DNA from: JANMAT01 sp031359995 | GTDB lineage: Bacteria; Actinomycetota; Acidimicrobiia; Acidimicrobiales; Ilumatobacteraceae | NCBI GenBank assembly: GCA_031359995.1 | Contig: JANMAT010000101.1 | Location: forward strand, 62,001-126,000 | Length of the DNA: 64,000 bases | Direction: 5' to 3' | Shown: positions 52,366 to 62,354 of the stretch, one piece after another | Position numbering within the stretch: position 1 is the stretch's first letter | Layout: each line of letters begins with the position of its first letter | Notes under the pieces: generated by a model | Seen by the model: the letters and a program-made list of their open reading frames with translations, nothing else | Databases searched by the model: none | Told to the model about the DNA's origin: nothing | Program-made: the position numbers and the translations under genes

Positions 52366-52626
52366 TCAGCGCGGCGGCGGACCGCCGCCGAGCTTCAGCC
52401 AGGCCTCACGGGCCTCGCGATGGCCCTTGGCACCCGAGCCGATGAGGCCGCCGGTGCGCACCTCGTGCACCGCGTGCTCCAGGCGTTCGAGGACGCCGTG
52501 CACGTCATCGGTGGTTCCGGCTTCGGTCACTCGGTCGACCGCCTCGAGGATCTCACCGAGGTGCTCGCGGAACTGAGCGAACTCCTGATCCATCTCGCGG
52601 CGGGCCTTCTCCAGGTCATCAGCCAT
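52366..52626 (-). CDS. small coiled-coil protein of unknown function
   Basis: Eighty-six mostly helical residues (KARREMDQEFAQFREHLGEI, VLERLEHAVHEVR) ending GGGPPPR. No family is recognised. Leaderless-type start (TATCGT 6 nt ahead of the ATG). It is divergent from the Liv transporter operon. Confidence 0.6.
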   Translation of the reverse strand: MADDLEKARREMDQEFAQFREHLGEILEAVDRVTEAGTTDDVHGVLERLEHAVHEVRTGGLIGSGAKGHREAREAWLKLGGGPPPR

Positions 52627-52632
52627 GGCCGC

Positions 52633-52638
52633 ACGATA
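52633..52638 (-). promoter_or_regulatory. -10 box (TATCGT) of a leaderless transcript for the coiled-coil protein
   Basis: TATCGT on the minus strand, 6 nt before the ATG. Confidence 0.45.
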
Positions 52639-52712
52639 CGCCAGCGCGACCGCTCTGCGTCGCGAACGATAGATCCGTGCAGGACCTCCCCGGTGGGTCG
52701 TCGCTGCGTGCC

Positions 52713-52718
52713 TATACT
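52713..52718 (+). promoter_or_regulatory. -10 box (TATACT) of the liv operon
   Basis: TATACT is the most consensus-like -10 in the window. The transcript would start near 52725, about 20 nt before the ATG at 52746. Confidence 0.5.
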
Positions 52719-52745
52719 CCGCGCCAATCACGAGTCGTGAACCGG

Positions 52746-54080
52746 ATGCTGGGGGACCCCTTGGTACCACGAAGATCGCGATGGACCCTGCTCGTCCTCG
52801 CCGTCATGACCATGCTCGGAGTGGTCGCACCGGCGCGCCCGGCCGGGGCGGACATCACCACCAGCGAGGGTGTCAAGGGGTTCGTGCGCAACGAACGCCT
52901 CGACGCCACCGGCCAGCGCCAGCTCGACCCCGTGCCGGGGGTCAAGGTCACGGTGTCCTCCGCCGACGGCAAGGTCGCCGGTGAAGGCACCACCGGGGCC
53001 GACGGTCTGTACGAGATCCCGTTGCCCGGCGGACCCGCCGTCTACACCATCACGCTCGACGAGAAGACGCTGCCCAGCGGCGTGAAGCCGGCAGCCGACT
53101 CGGCCACCAGCCGCACCGTCGAGATCCGCCCCGAGCAGATCCTGAACGGCAACTTCTTCGTGGGCACCGACACCCGCAAGGCCAAGAGCCGCCTCAGCCT
53201 GCTGCCGCAGTCGCTCTACAACGGGCTGTTCTTCGGGCTGATCATCGCGGTGTGCGCCGTGGGCCTGTCGCTCATCTACGGCACGACCGGCCTGTCGAAC
53301 TTCGCCGGCGGGGAGATGGTGACCTTCGGGGCCATCGCCACATGGGTCGCCAACAGCACGTGGGGCTGGCCGCTGCTGCTCGCCGCCGTGTTCGGCGTGG
53401 GCCTCGGTCTCCTCAGCGGCTACCTGTTCGACCGGGGACTGTGGCGACCGCTGCGCCAGAAGCGCACCGGCCTCACCTCGCAGATGATCGTGTCCATCGG
53501 ACTGGCCACGTTCTTCCTGCAGCTGTGGGTCTACACGTTCGGCGGTCGGGCCAAGGCCTACACCGACTTCCAGCAGCAGACCGATCCGATCAAGATCGGT
53601 CCCATCGAGTTCCCGCCCCGCGTCGGCGCCTCGCTGCTCGCCTGCCTCGCCGTGCTCGTGGCCGTGGCCTTCTTCCTCATGAAGACCCGGTTCGGCAAGG
53701 CGGTGCGGGCGGTCAGCGACAACCCCGACCTGGCCTCCACCACCGGCATCAACACCGACCGCATCATCTCGCTGGTGTGGGTCATCGGCGGCGGCCTGGC
53801 TGCCCTCGGCGGGGTGCTGCTCGGCCTCGATCAGCAGGTGCGCTTCGACAGCGGCGCCGGCCTGCTGCTGCTCATGTTCGCCGCCATCACGCTGGGCGGC
53901 CTCGGCAGCGCCTTCGGGGCGCTCGTCGGGAGCATCGTCATCGGCGTCGCCACCGAGCTGTGGGCCTGGGTGTTCCCGAGTCTCAGCGACCTCAAGCGGG
54001 TCGGCGCCCTCGCCGCCCTCATCGTCGTGCTCCTGGTACGGCCCCAGGGCATCCTCGGCCGAAAGGAACGCATCGGATGA
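52746..54080 (+). CDS. livH: branched-chain amino acid ABC permease LivH with N-terminal extracytoplasmic module
   Basis: A 444-residue protein. Residues 1-35 are a signal peptide or anchor (RRSRWTLLVLAVMTML, then ARPAGA). Residues about 36-150 form a beta-rich domain (GVKGFVRNERLDATGQRQLD, VKVTVSSADGKVAGEGTTGA, VYTITLDEKTLPSG) like a carboxypeptidase-regulatory/SdrD-B-type sandwich. Residues about 160-444 are a standard LivH permease (LSLIYGTTGLSNFAGGEMV, GRAVRAVSDNP-like GKAVRAVSDNPDLASTTGIN). Ordinary LivH is about 290-300 residues and lacks the extra module, which would sit outside the membrane near the binding protein. It overlaps livM (ATGA). GTG 52737 is an alternative start. Confidence 0.88.
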   Translation: MLGDPLVPRRSRWTLLVLAVMTMLGVVAPARPAGADITTSEGVKGFVRNERLDATGQRQLDPVPGVKVTVSSADGKVAGEGTTGADGLYEIPLPGGPAVYTITLDEKTLPSGVKPAADSATSRTVEIRPEQILNGNFFVGTDTRKAKSRLSLLPQSLYNGLFFGLIIAVCAVGLSLIYGTTGLSNFAGGEMVTFGAIATWVANSTWGWPLLLAAVFGVGLGLLSGYLFDRGLWRPLRQKRTGLTSQMIVSIGLATFFLQLWVYTFGGRAKAYTDFQQQTDPIKIGPIEFPPRVGASLLACLAVLVAVAFFLMKTRFGKAVRAVSDNPDLASTTGINTDRIISLVWVIGGGLAALGGVLLGLDQQVRFDSGAGLLLLMFAAITLGGLGSAFGALVGSIVIGVATELWAWVFPSLSDLKRVGALAALIVVLLVRPQGILGRKERIG

Positions 54081-55070
54081 ACTGGGGACTGATCATCTCG
54101 AACGCGCTGTACACCTGCATCGGTGTGCAAGCGGTCGGTTACATCATGGCGGCCATCGGCGTGAACATGCACTTCGGCTACACCGGCCTGCTGAACTTCG
54201 GGCAAGCGGCCTTCGCGGCCGTCGGCGCCTACAGCATCGCCGTGTCGGTGCGCAGCTGGCACTGGCCCTGGTACGGCGTCACACTGGTGTTCCTGCTGGC
54301 CCCGCTCATCCTGGCGCTGCTGCTCGGCATCCCCACGCTGCGCCTGCGGGCCGACTACCTCGCCATCGTCACCATCGCCGCCGCCGAGATCCTGCGCCTC
54401 GTGCTGAACGGCGCCAACCCGAAGCTGACCCGCACGCTCGGCGGCAACGACGGCCTCCAGAACTTCACCAACTGGGTCGCCCCGATCAACCCGTTCGACG
54501 GCAAGACGTTCCACCTGTGGAAGCAGCCGGTGCAGGGTCACGAGGCCTTCATCATCCTCGTCGGTTGGATCGTCATCGCCCTCGTCTCACTCGGGGTGTA
54601 CCTGCTCATCCGCAGCCCGTGGGGCCGAGTGCTCAAGAGCATCCGCGAAGACGAGAACGCGGCGCGCAGCCTCGGCAAGAACGTGTTCGCCTTCAAGCTG
54701 CAGAGCCTGATCCTCGGCGGCTACATCGGCGCCCTCGGTGGCCTGCTCTACGCCGTCGGTGGCCGCTACGCCGGCCCGAACGACTACAGCACCCGCTTCA
54801 CGTTCACGTGCTGGACCATTCTGATCCTCGGCGGTGTCGGCAAGGTGAAGGGCCCCATCATCGGCGGCATCATCTTCTGGTTCATCATCGGCATCAGCGA
54901 GGGCTTCCTGTCGGAGGCCACCAAGCCGGGGCGCCACATCATCCCGACCTGGCTCGTGAACAACAACAACTTCGGCCTGCTGCGGTTCATGATCGTGGGC
55001 ATGGGTCTGGCCCTGTTGGTGATCTTCAGACCGCAGGGCATCTTCGGCGACAAGCGCGAGCAGGCCTTCG

Positions 55071-55081
<11 letters not shown>
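54077..55081 (+). CDS. livM: branched-chain amino acid ABC permease LivM
   Basis: A 334-residue permease with about ten hydrophobic segments: HFGYTGLLNFGQAAFAAVGA, LRLRADYLAIVTIAAAEILR, GRVLKSIREDENAARSLGKN (the EAA-like cytoplasmic loop) and RFTFTCWTILILGGVGKVKG. This is the second Liv permease, pairing with LivH. It overlaps livG by 11 nt. All four cytoplasmic/membrane genes are packed with overlaps, so they form one operon. Confidence 0.94.
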
Positions 55082-56698
<1,617 letters not shown>

Positions 56699-56743
56699 CC
56701 CGGATCACATCCGGGTCCGCCGGTCGCGGCTCCACCACCTCCG

Positions 56744-56797
56744 CTGCGCTCTTGTTGCGCGAGCCGGCCCATGCCGGGGTCTGACGCAAACAAAGCG
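56744..56797 (+). repeat. 54-bp imperfect direct repeat, copy 1
   Basis: Copy 1 runs from CTGCGCTC to CAAACAAAGCG and matches copy 2 (56827-56880) over the same 54-bp length. The conserved 3' block is CGCAAACAAAGCG. Each copy can fold on itself (CGCTCTTGTTGCG against CGCAAACAAAGCG, with CCGGCCCATGCCGG inside). Confidence 0.6.
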
Positions 56798-56826
56798 ACC
56801 TCGACCGGTTGGGCGCCCGCCCCTCC

Positions 56827-56880
56827 CTGCGCTCTGTTGGCGCGACGCGGCGCATGGCGGGGTCCGGCGCAAACAAAGCG
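56827..56880 (+). repeat. 54-bp imperfect direct repeat, copy 2
   Basis: Second copy at an 83-bp period, ending in the identical CGCAAACAAAGCG. The pair lies between converging livF and livJ genes and resembles a REP-like, transcript-end element. I see no ORF worth calling in 56699-57002. Confidence 0.6.
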
Positions 56881-56941
56881 CACGCGGGCGGCCCGGGGCT
56901 GGGCGGCAGAGGCGGGGCCAGACGAACGACCCGAAACGGGC

Positions 56942-56971
56942 ACGGGCCCCGGCGTTGCCGCCGGGGCCCGT
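56942..56971. terminator. bidirectional hairpin between livF and the binding-protein gene
   Basis: Perfect 12-bp arms (ACGGGCCCCGGC and its complement) with loop GTTGCC. It lies 32 bp after the binding-protein stop on its strand and also closes the liv operon. Confidence 0.75.
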
Positions 56972-56974
56972 TCA

Positions 56975-56992
56975 ACGTTCCGTCGGGAACGT
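56975..56992 (-). terminator. second hairpin just after the binding-protein stop
   Basis: ACGTTCC and GGAACGT (7-bp arms) flank a 4-base loop, 11 bp after the stop. Together with the larger stem it forms a double hairpin. Confidence 0.5.
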
Positions 56993-57002
56993 CAGCGAAG
57001 CA

Positions 57003-58412
57003 TCACTTGCCTTCGTTGAAGTTCTTGCCGAGGGCGTTGCCGATGTTGCCGTCGCAACCGTAGGTCTTCACCTTGGTCGGGCCGATGCCGGCCTCCACCA
57101 GAGCGGCGAGGATCTTCGACGACTCGTCGAAGCCGATCACGATGATGGCATCAGGCGTGGCCGCCTTGATCTCGCCCGCTTCCGTCGTGAACTTCTCCTG
57201 CTTCTCGTCGTAGATCTTCTTGTAGACGACCTTGCCACCGCCGTCGGTGATGCCCTTCTCGGCGACACCGGCGAGGCCGGTGCCGTAGGCATCGTTGCGA
57301 GCGATGATGGCGACGTTCTTGGCCCCGTCGGACACCACGATGTCAGCGATGACCGCGCCCTGCAGCACGTCCGGGGGAGCAGTACGGAAGTACAGGCCCT
57401 TGTCCGGGTACGCAGACAGCTTGTCCGAGGTGTTGGCCGGCGAGAACTGGACGACGCCGGCGGCGGTGATCTTGTCGATCACCTTCAGCGACACGCCCGA
57501 GGAGGCGGCACCGATGATGGCGTCGACGTTCTCACCGAGCAGGCGGTCGGTCGTCTGGTTGACGGTGTCGGTCGTGGCATCGCCCGAGTCGCCCTTGGAC
57601 GACTCGACCGGCTTGCCCAGCACGCCACCAGCGGCGTTGATGTCCTTGATGGCCAGGTCGAAGGCGGCGAACTCGGGTGGTCCGAGGAACGCCAGGCTGC
57701 CGGTCTGCGGCAGGATCGACCCGATCTTCAGGACGCCATCACCCTTGCGGGTGCCCTCGACGGGAGTGTCCGGCACGGTGGCCGAGGCGGGAGCCTTGGC
57801 CAGCTTGTACGTGGTCTTGGTGTCGTCGAGCTGGTTGTTGGTGCCCATGATCTGCACGCCGTAGCTGGCGCTCAGGGGCTCACCGTTGCCGTTGAACTCG
57901 ATGGGGCCCGACACGCCGTCGTAGTCGACGTCCTTGCCCGCCTTGATCAGGTCGACACACTGCTTGAACGACGTGCACTTCTCGCCGCCCTTGGTGATGC
58001 CGTTGATCTTGCTGGCGAACTCCACACCGTCGGTCTTGGCCTGCTCGACGGCGAGGGCGATGACGGTGATGGCGTCATAGGTCTCGGCCGCGTAGTTGAC
58101 GTCGGTGAGCTTGGGGTCGACTTCCTTCAGCTTCTTCTGGAAATCGTCGGACAGCTTCACGAGGGGCGTGGTGCCCTTGAAGCCGGCCAGTGCGCCGGCC
58201 TTGCCGCCGGCGGCGCCCGCCGTCGTGGTGGCACCGGCCGCTGCGGTGGTGGTGGCCGCAGCAGCCGTGGTGGTGGCGGCAGCAACCGTGGTGGCTTGGG
58301 CCTTGGCCGTGGTGGGCGTGCTGCCCGAGCCGGAGCTCGAACCGCAGGCGGCACCGACGAGACCGAGTCCGACGACCATGGCTGCGCTTCGCTGCGCGAA
58401 CTTTCTTTGCAT
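57003..58412 (-). CDS. circularly permuted branched-chain amino acid-binding lipoprotein (LivJ-like)
   Basis: A 469-residue lipoprotein. Signal peptide and lipobox (VGAAC, Cys23) are followed by a Thr/Ala linker (24-70). Residues 71-200 are the C-terminal part of a normal LivJ-type protein: ALAGFKGTTPLVKLSDDF, NYAAETYDAITVIALA, a CTSFKQC cysteine pair and VDYDGVSGPIEFNGNGEP. Residues 225-469 are the N-terminal part: GVLKIGSILPQTGSLAFLGP, LAIKDINAAGGVLGKPV, GAASSGVSLKVIDKITAAGV, FRTAPPDVLQG, NDAYGTGLAG and IIVIGFDESSKIL. In ordinary members the order is the reverse. The protein ends at NFNEGK and the first module begins GGKAGALAG, so the cut ends still match. The bridge is a 24-residue loop at 200-224. 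It would bind amino acids for the adjacent LivHMGF. GGGGGAG site; promoter TTGAAC-17-TAGCCT. Confidence 0.88.
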   Translation of the reverse strand: MQRKFAQRSAAMVVGLGLVGAACGSSSGSGSTPTTAKAQATTVAAATTTAAAATTTAAAGATTTAGAAGGKAGALAGFKGTTPLVKLSDDFQKKLKEVDPKLTDVNYAAETYDAITVIALAVEQAKTDGVEFASKINGITKGGEKCTSFKQCVDLIKAGKDVDYDGVSGPIEFNGNGEPLSASYGVQIMGTNNQLDDTKTTYKLAKAPASATVPDTPVEGTRKGDGVLKIGSILPQTGSLAFLGPPEFAAFDLAIKDINAAGGVLGKPVESSKGDSGDATTDTVNQTTDRLLGENVDAIIGAASSGVSLKVIDKITAAGVVQFSPANTSDKLSAYPDKGLYFRTAPPDVLQGAVIADIVVSDGAKNVAIIARNDAYGTGLAGVAEKGITDGGGKVVYKKIYDEKQEKFTTEAGEIKAATPDAIIVIGFDESSKILAALVEAGIGPTKVKTYGCDGNIGNALGKNFNEGK

Positions 58413-58481
58413 GCTTGGTTTTCTCCCCCTGTACGGGAACGAACAGCGATGTCCGTTGGGATGTCCGATCTGGACCGCGCC

Positions 58482-58510
58482 AGGCTAGGAGACGGGCACC
58501 CCCGGTTCAA
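58482..58510 (-). promoter_or_regulatory. promoter of the binding-protein gene (TTGAAC-17 bp-TAGCCT)
   Basis: On the minus strand TTGAAC (58510-58505) and TAGCCT (58487-58482) are 17 bp apart. The start site falls near 58475, giving a leader of about 60 nt with a GGGGGAG ribosome site. Confidence 0.6.
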
Positions 58511-58602
58511 GGAATGCTGGCAGCGCTTTCACGCGCCTGTTACACGGTTGTCACCTGGTCGGCTGGTGCGACAGCAGATCGAAACATGGGTGGCCGACGG
58601 CG

Positions 58603-58608
58603 TAGCCT
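58603..58608 (+). promoter_or_regulatory. -10 box (TAGCCT) of a leaderless crotonase transcript
   Basis: TAGCCT is 6 nt before the ATG at 58615. Confidence 0.5.
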
Positions 58609-58614
58609 CCGCCC

Positions 58615-59415
58615 ATGAGCGAAGTCCTGTACCAGGTGGCCGACCATGTGGCCACGATCACGCTGAACGCGCCCGAGCGCATGAACACCATCTCGGGGGC
58701 CATGCTGGACGCCCTGTCGGCCCGCCTCCTGGACGCCGACCACGACAAAGATGTGCGCTGCGTCATCCTCACGGGCGCCGGCCGGGCGTTCTGTGCGGGC
58801 CTCGACCTGAGCGCCCAGCAGTCCAGCACGGAGGGAACCCTCGGTGGTCTCGGCGACATCGGGAGCAACCCGGGTGAGTTCGACCTGCGCGACGCCCCAC
58901 CCGTGGTGCTCCACAACCTGGACACACCCGTCATCTGTGCCCTGAACGGGGGAGCGGCCGGCTACGGCCTCGACATCGCCCTCGGCTGTGACATCCGCGT
59001 GGCGGCGGCCTCGGCCAAGCTGAACCCGGGATTCGCCAAGCGCGGCATCCTGCCCGAGAGCGGCGGCACCTGGCTGCTGCCCCGCATGGTCGGCTACGCC
59101 CGCGCCGCCGAGATCGCCTTCACCGGCCGCACCCTGCTGGCCGCCGAAGCCCACGAGCTCGGACTGGTGAACCGGGTGGTGCCCGACGCCGACCTCATGA
59201 AAGACGCCGGCGAACTGGCCGCCGAGATCGCCGCCAACGCGCCGCTCGCCGTACGGGCCATCAAGCGCATGATGCGCGCCGCGGAGACCGAGACGTTCGA
59301 GCAGAACGTGCACCACGTGTTCCTGCAGCTGCTGCCGCTGTTCCGCACGAAGGACTTCCGCGAGGGCGTGAGCGCGTTCATGGAGAAGCGCACCCCGCAC
59401 TTCGAGGGTCGCTAG
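58615..59415 (+). CDS. enoyl-CoA hydratase/isomerase family (crotonase) protein
   Basis: A 266-residue crotonase fold: ITLNAPERMNTISGAMLDAL, AGRAFCAGLDLS (oxyanion hole), LNGGAAGYGLDIALGCDIRV and GILPESGGTWLLPRMVG. The two glutamates of classical enoyl-CoA hydratase are not both present. The first position is Asp (GYGLDIA) and the second is Gly, while Glu appears at the PESGGTW position, as the acid does in some isomerase-like members. The reaction may therefore be isomerisation or another crotonase chemistry. It directly abuts xylB. Confidence 0.88.
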   Translation: MSEVLYQVADHVATITLNAPERMNTISGAMLDALSARLLDADHDKDVRCVILTGAGRAFCAGLDLSAQQSSTEGTLGGLGDIGSNPGEFDLRDAPPVVLHNLDTPVICALNGGAAGYGLDIALGCDIRVAAASAKLNPGFAKRGILPESGGTWLLPRMVGYARAAEIAFTGRTLLAAEAHELGLVNRVVPDADLMKDAGELAAEIAANAPLAVRAIKRMMRAAETETFEQNVHHVFLQLLPLFRTKDFREGVSAFMEKRTPHFEGR

Positions 59416-60828
59416 ATGCCGCTGGTCGCCGGGGTCGACTCGTCCACCGGGTCCACCAAGGTCGAGGTGCGCGACGCCGACACGGGGGCCCTGGTCGCCC
59501 GCGGGTCGGCGCCGCACCCGGCCACCACCCCGCCGCGCAGCGAGCAGGACCCGGCGGCGTGGTTCGCGGCCTTCGAAGCGGCGTGGCAGCAGGCCGGCGC
59601 GCCGACGGTGGCCGCGGTGTCGGTGGCCGGCCAGCAGCACGGCATGGTGGCCCTGGACGCCGACGCGCAGGTCATCCGGCCGGCCAAGCTCTGGAACGAC
59701 ACCGAGACGGCACCCGACGCCGGCTGGCTGCTCGAGCAGCTGCCGGGCCGGGCCGCCGACTGGGCGACGGCGTGCGGTTCGGTGCCGGTGGCGGCATTCA
59801 CCATCACCAAGCTGTCGTGGCTGCACCGCAGCGAGCCCCACGCCTGGGCCCGCCTGGCCCACGTGGTCCTGCCCCACGACTGGCTCACCTATCGACTCAC
59901 CGGACACCTGGTCACCGACCGGGGTGACGCCTCGGGCACCGGCTACTGGTCGGCGGCCACGGGGGAGTACCGCTTCGACCTGCTCGCCATCGTCGACCCG
60001 AACCGTGACTGGTCGACCGTGGTGCCGCCCGTGCTCGGCCCGCTCGAGCCCGCCGGCACCTGGGGCGACGTGGCCGTCGCCTGCGGCACCGGCGACAACA
60101 TGGCCGCCGCGCTGGGCTCGGGCCTGCAGCCCGGAGACGTGGCCATCTCGCTGGGCACATCGGGCACCGCCTACACGGTGAGCGCCACGCCCACCGCGGA
60201 CGCGACCGGGGCCGTCGCCGGCTTCGCCGACGCCACCGGCCGCTACCTGCCGCTGGTGTGCACGCTGAACGCCACCAAGGTCACCGACGCCATCGGCCGC
60301 CTCGTCGGCGCCGACCACGCCGAGCTCGGCGCACTGGCCCTCGCCGGGGCGCCCGGCGCCGGCGGCGTGGTGCTGCTGCCGTACCTGGACGGCGAGCGCA
60401 CACCCGATCGGCCCACGGCCACCGGTGTGCTCGCCGGGTTGCGCAGCGACGTCGAGCGCGGCCAACTCGCCCGCGCCGCGTTCGAGGGCGTGCTGTGCGG
60501 ACTGCTCGACGGCGTCGACGCCCTCGGCCGCGTCTGTTCGGTGGGCGACGGGCGGCTGGTGCTCGTGGGTGGCGGCAGCCGATCGACCGCCTACCGTCAG
60601 CTGCTGGCCGACCTGTCGGGCCGGGCTGTGCACGTGCCCGACGCCACCGAGCACGTGGCCGCCGGGGCGTGCGTGCAGGCCGCGGCGCTGCTGCACGAGC
60701 GCGACCCCGAGGACGTGGCCGCGGCCTGGGGTCTGGGTGCGGGGCGCACGGTGGAGCCGGCGCTGAGCCCCGACGCGGCCGAGGCCGTCCGCACCGCCTA
60801 TGCGGCGCGGCGCGACACCGAGGCCTGA
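59416..60828 (+). CDS. xylB: xylulokinase (FGGY family)
   Basis: A 470-residue FGGY kinase: GVDSSTGSTKVEVRD phosphate loop, GQQHGMV (xylulokinase-type motif), HDWLTYRLTG, GTGDNMAAALGSG, SLGTSGTAYTVSA and VGGGSRSTAYRQLLADLSG. It phosphorylates D-xylulose to the 5-phosphate. No xylose isomerase or transporter is nearby; the ATG immediately follows the crotonase stop, an unusual pairing. Confidence 0.9.
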   Translation: MPLVAGVDSSTGSTKVEVRDADTGALVARGSAPHPATTPPRSEQDPAAWFAAFEAAWQQAGAPTVAAVSVAGQQHGMVALDADAQVIRPAKLWNDTETAPDAGWLLEQLPGRAADWATACGSVPVAAFTITKLSWLHRSEPHAWARLAHVVLPHDWLTYRLTGHLVTDRGDASGTGYWSAATGEYRFDLLAIVDPNRDWSTVVPPVLGPLEPAGTWGDVAVACGTGDNMAAALGSGLQPGDVAISLGTSGTAYTVSATPTADATGAVAGFADATGRYLPLVCTLNATKVTDAIGRLVGADHAELGALALAGAPGAGGVVLLPYLDGERTPDRPTATGVLAGLRSDVERGQLARAAFEGVLCGLLDGVDALGRVCSVGDGRLVLVGGGSRSTAYRQLLADLSGRAVHVPDATEHVAAGACVQAAALLHERDPEDVAAAWGLGAGRTVEPALSPDAAEAVRTAYAARRDTEA

Positions 60829-60834
60829 ACCCCG

Positions 60835-61425
60835 GTGGAGGACCCGTTCGCTGTGCTCGGGCTCCGCGAGGGGGCCTCACTCGACGACGTGCGCGCGGCG
60901 CGACGGCGCCTGGCCAAGGAGCACCATCCCGATCACGGGGGCGACCCGGCCGCCATGCAGCGACTGAACGCGGCGTTCGACGCCGCCGTCAAGGCGATCC
61001 GCCGTCCGGCGACATCGACCGCCGTGCCGGCGTCGACCCCATCGGCTCCGCCCGCGCCGGCCTCACCCCGTCGACCGGCCCCGCCGGCGTCGCCCACACC
61101 CGGGTTCCGGCCGTTCCGGCGGGGCACCGTGGAGCACGACGCCCCGAGCTTCACGATCGACGTGCTCCCGGCGGAGGCGTTCGAGGCGTTGCTGGTGGTG
61201 ACGGCGTGGCACGGCGAGGTGCTGGTGGACGACCCGCCGTACCTGCTCGAGGTGCACCTGCACGATCCGGCCCCGTGCTGGTGCCGGCTCGACCTCGTGC
61301 CCGACGCGGGCGGCACGACGGTGAGCCTCACCGTGGCCGGCGAGGCCGGCGAGGTGCCCACCGCCGACGAGGTCCGCGACCTGTGGGTCGCCTCGCTCAA
61401 CGCCCTCGGTCGCGACGACCCCTGA
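60835..61425 (+). CDS. J-domain (DnaJ-like) protein
   Basis: A 196-residue protein whose first 60 residues are a J domain (FAVLGLREGASLDDVRAA, with the HPD tripeptide in KEHHPDHGGD). A Pro/Ala linker (residues about 65-95) and a beta-rich C-terminal domain (FTIDVLPAEAFEALLVVTAW) follow. There is no zinc finger. The HPD motif lets it stimulate DnaK; the client is unknown. GTG start 6 bp after xylB, so co-transcribed. Confidence 0.85.
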   Translation: MEDPFAVLGLREGASLDDVRAARRRLAKEHHPDHGGDPAAMQRLNAAFDAAVKAIRRPATSTAVPASTPSAPPAPASPRRPAPPASPTPGFRPFRRGTVEHDAPSFTIDVLPAEAFEALLVVTAWHGEVLVDDPPYLLEVHLHDPAPCWCRLDLVPDAGGTTVSLTVAGEAGEVPTADEVRDLWVASLNALGRDDP

Positions 61426-61430
61426 TCGCG

Positions 61431-62354
61431 TCAGTCGCGCTGGGCGGCGCGGCGCAGGCGGTCGTTGATCGCCAGGCCCAGGCCCGTCGGCGGCGGCGTC
61501 ACCACCACGAGCACGTCAGTGCCCTCGAGGTCGGCCCGCCGCAGCGCGCCGTACAGGTCGCGGGCGTAGTCACCGAGGCTGCCGGACGGGTCGTGCACCA
61601 CGGCGCGTCGGCCCTCGCCGCGCCAGGCGGTGGCACGGCGGCTCGCCTCGACCGCCGATGCCACCAGCTCCACACGGCACGACGGCGCGTAGTGCGACGC
61701 GAGCATGCCGGGCGCCCGGCTGGGCCCTCGGTCGTGGCGCACCACCGGCGCGCCGAGCACGTCGTCGAGCTGCTCGGCGGGCACGCCGCCGGGCCGCAGC
61801 AGCACGGGCGGATCGAGCGTGCAGTCGACGATGGTCGACTCGAGCCCCACGGCGCACGGGCCACCGTCGAGCACGAGGTCGACGTCGTCGCCGAGATCGG
61901 CGAGCACGTGCTCGGCCGTGGTGGGGCTCACCTTGCCGAACCGGTTGGCCGACGGTGCCGCCACGCCGTCGCCCACCGCGGCGAGCAACGCCAGCGCCAT
62001 CGGGTGCGACGGCACGCGCAGGCCCACAGTGGCACGCCCGCCAGTGACCGTGTCGGGCACGTGGCCGGCGCGGGGCACCAGCACGGTGAGCGGCCCCGGC
62101 CACAGCGCGTCGGTGAGCCGACGGGCCGAAGCGGGCACCGGCTCGGCCCACGCGTCGAGCTGGTCGGCCGACGCCAGGTGCACGATCAGCGGATGGTCGG
62201 TGGGACGGCCCTTGATGGCGAACACGCGCCGCACGGCATCCGCGACGTGAGCGACGGCGCCGAGGCCGTACACCGTCTCGGTGGGGAAGGCCACCACACC
62301 GCCGTCGGCCAGCACGCGGGCGGCCCGGTCGACATCGGTGGTACGTCGGGTCAC
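61431..62354 (-). CDS. threonylcarbamoyl-AMP synthase, Sua5/TsaC type
   Basis: A 307-residue enzyme for tRNA t6A modification. The YrdC domain shows GGVVAFPTETVYGLG, FAIKGRPTDHPLIVH, LWPGPLTVLVPRAG and APSANRFGKVSPTTAEHV. A linker with the SxxAPGMLASHYAP motif leads to the C-terminal Sua5 domain, so this is the long Sua5 form rather than short TsaC. The GTG start overlaps the upstream hydrolase stop by 4 nt. Confidence 0.92.
   Translation of the reverse strand: MTRRTTDVDRAARVLADGGVVAFPTETVYGLGAVAHVADAVRRVFAIKGRPTDHPLIVHLASADQLDAWAEPVPASARRLTDALWPGPLTVLVPRAGHVPDTVTGGRATVGLRVPSHPMALALLAAVGDGVAAPSANRFGKVSPTTAEHVLADLGDDVDLVLDGGPCAVGLESTIVDCTLDPPVLLRPGGVPAEQLDDVLGAPVVRHDRGPSRAPGMLASHYAPSCRVELVASAVEASRRATAWRGEGRRAVVHDPSGSLGDYARDLYGALRRADLEGTDVLVVVTPPPTGLGLAINDRLRRAAQRD

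Noticed and set aside
57003..58412. The swapped LivJ order as an assembly error
   Set aside because: A simple misjoin of tandem copies would leave a stop codon or a second signal peptide between the halves. Instead a continuous Ala/Lys/Pro bridge links them, and the signal peptide and linker lead straight into the C-half. Read evidence is still needed.
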